Of a stretch of DNA of 64,000 bases, positions 57,983 to 64,000 are shown piece after piece (position 1 is the stretch's first letter; every line of letters starts with the position of its first letter). Below the pieces are notes generated by a model. It saw only the letters and a list, made by a program, of their open reading frames with translations, was not told the origin of the DNA and searched no databases. The translations under genes and the position numbers were made by a program. This DNA is from JAEUQQ01 sp963697285 (GTDB lineage Bacteria; Acidobacteriota; Vicinamibacteria; Vicinamibacterales; JAFNAJ01). The stretch covers positions 248,001 to 312,000 of the forward strand of contig CAVONI010000002.1 of NCBI GenBank assembly GCA_963697285.1, written 5' to 3'.

Positions 57983-58873
57983 ATGACGATGACGCTGCGC
58001 GCGGGATGGGTTGCGGCCTGTGTGTTCGCATTCGCTGCGTCGGCGCAGGCCGGCGAGCTGAAGGTGACCATGCACGACGGTCGGGTCACGATCATCGCCG
58101 ACAACGTGCCGGTCAGGCAGATCCTGGCCGAGTGGGCGCGGGTGGGCCAGGCCAGGATCGTGGGCGCCGACCGGATGCCGGGCGGTCCGGTGACCCTGCG
58201 GCTCGAGGACGTCCCGGAACGTCAGGCCCTTGACATCCTGCTGCGCGCGGCCAGCGGCTTCATGGTCGCCGAGCGGCCCGAGCCGGTCGCGACGCTGGCA
58301 CGGTTCGATCGCGTCATGATCCTGCCCACGAGTTCGGCACCGAGCGGCCCCCCAGCCCAGGCGACGGGTCCTGGCGGCCGCGGTGGGGCGGCGAATCAGA
58401 CGTCGCCGTCGATGTTGCCAACGGCACCCCAGCAGCCCGTTGCCGATGAACCGGCTGAACCCGAGAGCGAACCCGACAACGCCGATGTCTCGAACGACGG
58501 CGACGCGCGCCCGCCCGAGACGAACTTCGACTACGCAAACCCGCAGCAGTTCCTCCAGCGGCGCCTCGAGCAGCTGCAGCAACAGCAACAGCAGATGCAG
58601 CAGGGGCAGGCGCCGGCGATGTTCCCCGGCACGGTATCGCCGTACGGACAGGCGGGCACGCCGACCGCCACGGCGCCGACAGGTGTCGCCGGGGCCGGCG
58701 CCACCGCGGCGAGCGCGCGCCCGGGCGAGATCATCAAGCCGCCGCAGCCGACGATGGTGAATCCCTACGGGATTCCCATGACGCCGGCTGGCCCGGGCGC
58801 CCCGCCGATGCAGCCCGATCGGGCGAAGTACGCGAACCCGTATCAGCCTCCGCCGCCACCGCCCGATCGATGA
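57983..58873 (+). CDS. Exported protein with STN-like domain and Gln/Pro-rich tail
   Basis: The 296-residue protein has a signal peptide (AACVFAFAASAQAG) and then a short domain (about 25-105: VTMHDGRVTIIADNVPVRQILAEWARVG ... VTLRLEDVPERQALDILLRAASG). This matches the Secretin/TonB short N-terminal (STN) pattern. The remaining two thirds are low-complexity: an acidic stretch, a poly-Gln helix (LEQLQQQQQQMQQ) and a Pro/Gly/Ala-rich tail ending in PPPPPPDR. No secretin or TonB-dependent receptor domain follows. It is coupled by ATGA to a methyltransferase gene. Confidence 0.65.
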   Translation: MTMTLRAGWVAACVFAFAASAQAGELKVTMHDGRVTIIADNVPVRQILAEWARVGQARIVGADRMPGGPVTLRLEDVPERQALDILLRAASGFMVAERPEPVATLARFDRVMILPTSSAPSGPPAQATGPGGRGGAANQTSPSMLPTAPQQPVADEPAEPESEPDNADVSNDGDARPPETNFDYANPQQFLQRRLEQLQQQQQQMQQGQAPAMFPGTVSPYGQAGTPTATAPTGVAGAGATAASARPGEIIKPPQPTMVNPYGIPMTPAGPGAPPMQPDRAKYANPYQPPPPPPDR

Positions 58874-59583
58874 CCGGCGTCCCGTCTGACGTGCGGCAGG
58901 GGGAGTACGCCGCGCGGGGTGAGTACCATCGCGAGCTCGATCGCGACTGGGACTACCTGCCCACCTATCTCGCGAAGCGGGCCTACGTGCGCCGCTATCT
59001 CGACCCGCTGCCGTCCACGACGCGCGTCCTCGACGCCGGGTGCGGCGAGGGACTGATCGTCGAGGAGTACCGCGGCCGTCTCGCGATCGAGGGCCTCGAT
59101 CCGAACTTCACCTCGCCCCTCGTGCGGCAGGGATCGCTCACCGCGTTGCCGTACGCCGACGCGTCGTTCGACCGCGTGCTGTGCCTCGACGTGCTCGAGC
59201 ACCTGACGTACGAGGATCAGCCGAAGGCGCTCGCCGAGATCCGGCGCGTGCTGGCACCAGGCGCCGAGGCGCTGATCTCGGTGCCCAACCTGGCGCACCT
59301 GCAGTCGCGCGTGCAGTTCCTGCTGCGGGGGCGGCTGATTCGCACCGCAAGCGAGATCAAGCACCCGGGCGATCGCCCCGCGTTCGAGTACATGCGCCTG
59401 TTCGACCGCGCGGGCCTGCAACTCGTGTCGCGATCCGGGATCTTCCCGACCATTCCGGTGATCACGGCGCTCATCCGGCGCCATCCCGCGACGCTCACGC
59501 CGCTGCACAAGGCCCTGACGGCGCTGTTGCCCGTGCCGGGGTGGTGCTTCCTGAACCTGTTCGTCGTGAAGCGGCCGGCGTAG
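58870..59583 (+). CDS. Class I SAM-dependent methyltransferase
   Basis: A 237-residue methyltransferase with SAM motif I VLDAGCGEGLIVEEY, motif II/III VLCLDVLEHLTYEDQ and motif post-I IEGLDPNFTSP. The N-terminus (GEYHRELDRDWDYLPTY) is typical of Methyltransf_11 enzymes in surface-sugar clusters. It starts with an ATGA overlap with the STN-like gene. A family-1-type palindrome lies downstream. The substrate is unknown. Confidence 0.82.
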   Translation: MTGVPSDVRQGEYAARGEYHRELDRDWDYLPTYLAKRAYVRRYLDPLPSTTRVLDAGCGEGLIVEEYRGRLAIEGLDPNFTSPLVRQGSLTALPYADASFDRVLCLDVLEHLTYEDQPKALAEIRRVLAPGAEALISVPNLAHLQSRVQFLLRGRLIRTASEIKHPGDRPAFEYMRLFDRAGLQLVSRSGIFPTIPVITALIRRHPATLTPLHKALTALLPVPGWCFLNLFVVKRPA

Positions 59584-59666
59584 GCCGCACGTCATCGACG
59601 AGGCGGCCGGGCCGCCTCGTCGTCGGGAGGCCGGGCCGCGCCGTCATCGGGCGGCCGGGCCTGCAG

Positions 59667-59688
59667 GGGCCGCGCCCCCGCGCGGCCC
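59667..59688 (-). repeat. Palindromic repeat family 1, reverse copy
   Basis: Arms GGGCCGCGC and GCGCGGCCC around CCCC, perfect 9-bp stem. The preceding CCTGCAG weakly resembles the reversed tail. Confidence 0.65.
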
Positions 59689-59714
59689 GGATCGTCGCGG
59701 TGGATGCGCAGGCG

Positions 59715-60656
59715 TTACCGGCGCGGCGCCGTCAGCACCGGCAACACGCGCTCGATCTCGGCCCGGTGGGGTTCGAGGAACGGGGGCAGGACGAGCGACT
59801 CGCCGAGGTGCTCCGGGGCCTCGTCAACGGCAAAGCCAGGACCGTCGGTGGCCAACTCGAACAGGACGCCACCCGGCTCCTTGAAATACACCGACTTGAA
59901 CCAGAACCGATCGATGACGTCTGTCGCGTGGGCGCCAGCGTCGCCGACCTGTGCCCTGGCAACCAGCAATGCCGCGGGGTCGTCGACGCTCCACGCGATG
60001 TGGTGGACCGCGCCCACCCCCCAGGCCCCGCGATGCGCAGTCGGCGAGAGCGCGACGTCGATCACGCCGCGCGCGGCGTCGATGCCGTAGCGCGTCCAGC
60101 CACCGTCCACGGCCAGGACCGTCAGCCCCAGGCCCGACGCGAGGAACGCGGCCGTGGCGGCCGGGTCACGCTCCCAGAGCCGGGCACCGTGCAATCCGCG
60201 GATCTGGTGTTCGGCGGCGACGGGGCTTCCGTCCCATGGCGTAAACGGCCGGTGACCCGCCGGACGCTCGACGAGCGCGAGTTTCATCCCGTGCGGGTCG
60301 CTGAACGACAGGACCCGCTCGCCGAACCGGGTTTCACCTTCCAGCCCGCGGGTGCCGTAGCGTTCGAGGCGCGACGCCCACGCGGTCAGCGAGTCGGTGG
60401 GCACTTCGAGGCTGACCTCGACGGCCAGGCCGTGTCCCATCCGGGGTGGTGCCATCTGGGCCCACGGAAAGAACGTCAAGTCGGTGCCCGGGCGCCCTTC
60501 CGCGTCGGCGTAGAAGAGGTGGTAGGTCGTGGGATCGTCCTGGTTGACGCTCTTCTTGACCAGGCGCATCCCCAGGACACCCGCGTAGAAATCGAGGTTC
60601 TCCTGCGCGTTCCCGGCAATGGCCGTGATGTGGTGGATGCCGTTGACTGGTTGCAT
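59715..60656 (-). CDS. VOC-family ring-cleaving dioxygenase
   Basis: Glyoxalase/bleomycin-resistance/dioxygenase (VOC) protein of 313 residues made of two domains. The N-terminal domain has GIHHITAIAGNAQENLDFY and the C-terminal domain VGAVHHIAWSVDDPAAL with VYFKEPGGVLFELATDGPGF. The metal-binding His and Glu (HH..., FELA) match Fe-dependent extradiol or hydroquinone dioxygenases such as the MhqO/LinE-like group. The ATG at 60656 (QPVNGIHHITA) is the family start. It would detoxify or degrade quinols; the substrate is inferred. Confidence 0.82.
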   Translation of the reverse strand: MQPVNGIHHITAIAGNAQENLDFYAGVLGMRLVKKSVNQDDPTTYHLFYADAEGRPGTDLTFFPWAQMAPPRMGHGLAVEVSLEVPTDSLTAWASRLERYGTRGLEGETRFGERVLSFSDPHGMKLALVERPAGHRPFTPWDGSPVAAEHQIRGLHGARLWERDPAATAAFLASGLGLTVLAVDGGWTRYGIDAARGVIDVALSPTAHRGAWGVGAVHHIAWSVDDPAALLVARAQVGDAGAHATDVIDRFWFKSVYFKEPGGVLFELATDGPGFAVDEAPEHLGESLVLPPFLEPHRAEIERVLPVLTAPRR

Positions 60657-60704
60657 GACGCTTGGATGTGGCTCGCGCCGCGGGCGTTTCGTCGCTCTCG
60701 GCTC

Positions 60705-60765
60705 GGCCCTTCGACTTGCCTTTCTCCCTTCGACTCGGCTCACTTCGGTCGCCTCGCTCAGGGCC
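60705..60765. repeat. Palindromic repeat family 2, ending at a start codon
   Basis: GGCCCTTCGACTTG and a second CCCTTCGACTCG near the start and CTCGCTCAGGGCC at the end give complementary termini (GGCCCT / AGGGCC). The next base begins the ATG of the flippase gene, and AGGG could act as its ribosome-binding site with short spacing. Confidence 0.7.
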
Positions 60766-62403
60766 ATGTACAATCGCCCGCCGGTGCTGACCCGCCTGAC
60801 GACCCTCTCGAAGCAGCTCGCGATCTACGGCCTGGGTGACGTGGCCACGTCGATCGTCAGCTTCCTGCTGCTGCCGGTCTACGTGCGCTACCTGTCGCCT
60901 GCCGACTACGGGGTCATCGGGTTGCTGCTCACGGTCGAGGCCGTGGCGAAGATCGCGTTCCGGTGGGGACTCGACGCCTCGTTCATGCGGCTGTGGTACG
61001 ACTGCAAGGACCTGAAGGCGCAGCAACGGCTGTCGAGCACGCTGTTCTGGTTCCTGTCGGGCCTGAATGGGCTGCTCCTGGCCATCGCGCTGCTCGCGGC
61101 CCCGGTGATCGCGCGCCACCTGTTCGGCGACGTCCGCTACGCCATGCTGCTGCGGCTCGTGCTGACGAACACGTTCGTGGTCGGGCTCTATTTCATCCCG
61201 TTCCACGTGATGCGCATCCGCGGCGAGAGCGGGCGTTTCATCTCGCTCACGTTCACGCGCTCGGCGGGCACGCTGCTGCTGCGCCTGCTGTTCGTCATCG
61301 GGCTGGGCTACGGCGTGCTGGGCGTGGTGCTGGCCGACCTGGTCATCACGTCGGTGTTCACGCTGCTGCTGTCGCGGTGGTTCGCGCCGCTGATCCGCTT
61401 CACGTTCTCGCGCGCGCTGCTGCGCGAGGCGCTGCACTTCGGCCTGCCGCGCCTGCCGCACGGCATCGCCCACCAGATGATCGCGGTCGCCGATCGGTAC
61501 ATCCTGACGTTGTTCGTGACGCTGCGCGAGATCGGGCTGTACTCGGTGGGCGCGAGCTTCGGCCTCGCGATGAAGCTGTTCCTGTCGGCCTTCGAGAACG
61601 CGTGGGCACCTTTCTATTTCGCCACGATGAACGAGCCCGACGCGCAGCGCACGTTCAAGCTCGTCACGACCTACGGCCTCGCGGTGCTGGTGCTGCTCGC
61701 GGCCGGCCTCGCGGCGGTCAGCGTCGACATCGTCAGGTTGATGACGACGCCGGCGTTCTACGACGCGGCACGCGTGATCCCGTGGATCGGCCTCGGCGTG
61801 TTGTGCCAGGGGGTCTACCTGCTCACGTCGATTGGCCTGAACATCACGAAGCAGACGAAGTACTACCCGATCGCCACCGCGATCGGCGCGGCCACGAGCG
61901 TCGGCATGAACTTCCTGCTGGTCCCGGAATTCGGTGCGCTCGGCGCGGCGTGGGCCAACACGATCGCCTACGCGGTGCTTGCCTTCGTCTCGATGCACTT
62001 CTCGCAGCGCTTCTACCCGATGGACTACGAGTGGGGCCGCATCGCGCGCGTTGCCGGATCGGGCCTCGTCGCGTACGGCCTCGCCCGGCTGCTGGTGCCG
62101 CGGCAACTCTCGCCGCTGCCCTCGCTGCTGCTTCACGGGGGCACCGTGGTGGCCGCTTATCCGCTGATGCTGCTCGGGCTCGGGTTCTACCATCCCGCCG
62201 AGATCGCGATCATGCGACGATTGGCGTCGCGGCTGCGACGCCGGACGGTCGCGGCGCCCACCGAAGAGAGCACGGAACTGGCCGGCGAGATCGTGCAGGC
62301 GGCCATCACCGACGAGATGATCGACTCCCCTGAACCCGATTCGCCCGAGGCGGACGTCGTGGCCGGCCCGCAAGGTCGCCCGGCCCCGCCCACGCGCGCA
62401 TGA
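60766..62403 (+). CDS. Wzx-type polysaccharide flippase / biosynthesis membrane protein
   Basis: A 545-residue polytopic membrane protein of the MOP/MATE-like polysaccharide exporter superfamily, with about 12-14 membrane segments. It has the family start (QLAIYGLGDVATSIVSFLLLPVYVRYLSPADYGVIGLL) and FENAWAPFYF. It would flip lipid-linked oligosaccharide repeat units across the inner membrane. The C-terminal 70 residues are acidic and low-complexity. I chose ATG 60766; GTG 60784 is possible. It is coupled to an SGNH hydrolase-like gene by ATGA. Confidence 0.82.
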   Translation: MYNRPPVLTRLTTLSKQLAIYGLGDVATSIVSFLLLPVYVRYLSPADYGVIGLLLTVEAVAKIAFRWGLDASFMRLWYDCKDLKAQQRLSSTLFWFLSGLNGLLLAIALLAAPVIARHLFGDVRYAMLLRLVLTNTFVVGLYFIPFHVMRIRGESGRFISLTFTRSAGTLLLRLLFVIGLGYGVLGVVLADLVITSVFTLLLSRWFAPLIRFTFSRALLREALHFGLPRLPHGIAHQMIAVADRYILTLFVTLREIGLYSVGASFGLAMKLFLSAFENAWAPFYFATMNEPDAQRTFKLVTTYGLAVLVLLAAGLAAVSVDIVRLMTTPAFYDAARVIPWIGLGVLCQGVYLLTSIGLNITKQTKYYPIATAIGAATSVGMNFLLVPEFGALGAAWANTIAYAVLAFVSMHFSQRFYPMDYEWGRIARVAGSGLVAYGLARLLVPRQLSPLPSLLLHGGTVVAAYPLMLLGLGFYHPAEIAIMRRLASRLRRRTVAAPTEESTELAGEIVQAAITDEMIDSPEPDSPEADVVAGPQGRPAPPTRA

Positions 62404-63548
62404 GACGCCTGGCTGCCCTCGCGTGCGCGTTTGCGCTCGGATTCGGCGCCTTCGAGGGCGGGATGCGTCTTGCCGGTGGGTCTGAGGCCGCCCCCGCGTT
62501 CCAGCGCCTGTTCATGCCCGACCCGCGGATCGGCCACCGCCTGCGTCCCGGGGCACGCACGCATTACGCAACCCCCGAATTCGCGGCCGACATCGCCATC
62601 AACGGCGACGGGGTGCGCGGTGAGGAACTCGGGCCGAAGCAACCGGCTGAACGGCGCATCGCCATCCTCGGCGATTCCATCGTGCTCTCGGTGCAGGTCG
62701 ATCTCGCCACGACGTTTGCGGCACAGTTGGAGGCGCGGCTCAATGCCGGCGCGGCGTCGCGCACGCGCGTCATCAACGGAGGCGTGCAGGGATACGGCCC
62801 CGTCGAGGAACTGCTCTTCTACCGGCACGTGGTCGCGCGCCTGGAGCCTGACGTGGTGCTCGTGATGGTCTTCGTGGCCAACGACGCGATCGAGGCGATC
62901 GACTCGGCACCGAAGCTCGTCGCGCCGCCCGACAACGTCGCGCCGGTGAGCGACGATGCCACCTTCTTCGCGCGGCGCCTGGTCCGCCGCAGCATGGTGC
63001 TGCAGACCGTGCGGCTCCGCGTGAACGAGGTGATCGACTGGATGCGGCCCGAGGCTGCGCCGTCGCTCTCGCGTCCACTCGGGACGTACGCCGCCAATCC
63101 GCCCGCAGAGATCGCGCGGGGACTTGCCCTCACGCGCGACGTGCTGGCGACGCTCGCGCGCGAGGCCGACGCGCGAGGGACGCGCGTCGGGCTGGTGCTG
63201 GTGCCGGCGAGGCTGCAACTCAACGACACCGATTTCGCGCACCTGCAGGCGAGCGCGCGCGCGGCCGGCCACGAACTGCTGCGCGACGCCGCCACGACCC
63301 GCTTCGCCGACGCGCTGGCGCCGCTCGGCCTGCCGATGCTCGACCTCCTCCCCGCCCTCCGCGCGCAGCCTGATCCGGCCGGACTGTTCTTCCGCGAGAA
63401 CATCCACTTCACGCCGCGGGGCCATGCCGTGGTCGCAGAGGCGCTTGCGACGTTCGTCGGGCGGATGCTGGGCGATCGTGCTCGGCTGTCTGCCTCCGCT
63501 GCGGAGATCACCAACGCGGCTACGGCGAGACACGCCGCCGGGAACTGA
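62400..63548 (+). CDS. SGNH/GDSL hydrolase-like exported or anchored protein
   Basis: The 382-residue protein has an N-terminal hydrophobic anchor (LAALACAFALGFGAFEGGM). It has SGNH features: GDSIVLSVQ (nucleophile Ser), a NGGVQGYGP block, FVANDAIEA (Asn block) and ENIHFTPRGHAVVAEAL (catalytic His). The catalytic Asp expected three residues before His is replaced by Asn/Ile in NIH. Such proteins often partner with MBOAT acyltransferases in O-acetylation of surface sugars, and an MBOAT gene follows nine bases later. Confidence 0.75.
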   Translation: MRRLAALACAFALGFGAFEGGMRLAGGSEAAPAFQRLFMPDPRIGHRLRPGARTHYATPEFAADIAINGDGVRGEELGPKQPAERRIAILGDSIVLSVQVDLATTFAAQLEARLNAGAASRTRVINGGVQGYGPVEELLFYRHVVARLEPDVVLVMVFVANDAIEAIDSAPKLVAPPDNVAPVSDDATFFARRLVRRSMVLQTVRLRVNEVIDWMRPEAAPSLSRPLGTYAANPPAEIARGLALTRDVLATLAREADARGTRVGLVLVPARLQLNDTDFAHLQASARAAGHELLRDAATTRFADALAPLGLPMLDLLPALRAQPDPAGLFFRENIHFTPRGHAVVAEALATFVGRMLGDRARLSASAAEITNAATARHAAGN

Positions 63549-63556
63549 GAGGCGGC

Positions 63557-64000
63557 GTGGTCTTCAACTCCCTCCACTTCGTCGTCTTCTTCGCGGCCGT
63601 CTACGCGCTGTATCGGGTGTTGCCGCATCGCGCGCAGAACGTGATGCTGCTCGGGGCGAGCTACTACTTCTACGCCGCGTGGGACTGGCGCTTCCTGGGC
63701 CTGCTGATCGCCCAGACCGTGCTCGACTTCACGATGGCGCGCCTCATCGCCGCGACCACGGACCGATCGCGCAAGCGGCTGTGGCTGCTCGTGAGCCTCG
63801 TGTTCAACCTCGGCATGCTGGGGTTCTTCAAGTACTTCAACTTCTTCGCGGCAAACCTGCACACCCTGGCCGCGTCGGTCGGCTGGGAGGTCGACACCGT
63901 CACCCTCCGAATCGTGCTGCCGGTGGGCATCAGCTTCTACACGTTCATGACGATCAGCTACGTCGTCGACGTGTATCGCGGGATCTGGGCCCCGACGAGC
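63557..64000 (+). CDS. MBOAT-family O-acyltransferase (AlgI-like), 5' part
   Basis: The GTG at 63557, preceded by GAGAGG, opens a 148-codon frame that runs off the window. It shows the MBOAT/AlgI start (FNSLHFVVFFAAVYALYRVLP), ASYYFYAAWDWRFL, GFFKYFNFF and PVGISFYTFMTISYVVDVYRG, all typical of AlgI-type membrane O-acyltransferases. It would move acyl groups across the membrane for polymer O-acetylation. The active-site His region lies beyond the edge. It follows a coupled flippase and SGNH gene, forming a likely polysaccharide export and acylation module. Confidence 0.88.
   Translation, partial: MVFNSLHFVVFFAAVYALYRVLPHRAQNVMLLGASYYFYAAWDWRFLGLLIAQTVLDFTMARLIAATTDRSRKRLWLLVSLVFNLGMLGFFKYFNFFAANLHTLAASVGWEVDTVTLRIVLPVGISFYTFMTISYVVDVYRGIWAPTS

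Overview
The window is a high-GC bacterial chromosome segment with dense, often translationally coupled genes (ATGA, GTGA, TAGTG and TGATG junctions) and no tRNA, rRNA or CRISPR array that I can see. MurE carries the DNPR motif expected for meso-diaminopimelate. The gene order (mraZ to ftsZ, then a TIGR03960-type radical SAM gene), M19 dipeptidase, HEAT-repeat secreted proteins and many dispersed palindromes suggest a Gram-negative organism, most likely Acidobacteriota (Vicinamibacteria-like). The taxonomic placement is inference.

Layout. 0-4.5 kb: secreted M19 dipeptidase (frameshifted), zinc-ribbon coiled-coil protein, pgeF, acpS and a small SpoVG-like unknown. 4.6-8.3 kb (minus): GT-C membrane glycosyltransferase and a radical SAM/B12-binding-like protein, both frameshifted. 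8.4-25.3 kb (minus): a division and cell-wall (dcw) cluster in the order mraZ-rsmH-ftsL-ftsI-murE-murF-mraY-murD-ftsW-murG-murC-ftsQ-ftsA-ftsZ. It has a recognisable sigma70-type promoter with three 10-bp-spaced MraZ boxes at one end and a perfect 12-bp hairpin at the other; murB and ddl are absent. 25.5-32.2 kb (plus): a divergent YchF-like GTPase, then a GT4-GT2-GT2-GT-C-GT4 glycosyltransferase run. 32.2-36.6 kb: a tightly coupled iorA-iorB-ADP-forming acyl-CoA synthetase operon for oxidising arylpyruvates (2-oxoacids of aromatic amino acids) with ATP recovery. 36.7-48 kb: yhbY, then a surface-polysaccharide cluster (GT2, two nucleotide-sugar epimerases, DegT aminotransferase, GT-C, GT9, large GT-B-like protein, SPASM radical SAM protein). 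47.8-55.4 kb: two secreted HEAT-repeat proteins around a large membrane protein, then a secreted protein with four FAEG-type (DUF5719-like) modules. 55.5-64 kb: GT-C protein, two methyltransferases, an STN-like exported protein, a VOC ring-cleaving dioxygenase, and a Wzx flippase-SGNH hydrolase-MBOAT acyltransferase module cut by the right edge.

Two themes cut across the annotation. First, at least thirteen genuine-looking coding regions are broken by single-base frame changes, including the essential murG. Most shift by +1, which points to residual sequence or assembly error rather than decay, so I annotate these as CDS spanning the break. Second, four kinds of short palindromic repeats sit between genes, and several supply the stop codon, or possibly the ribosome-binding site, of the adjoining gene.
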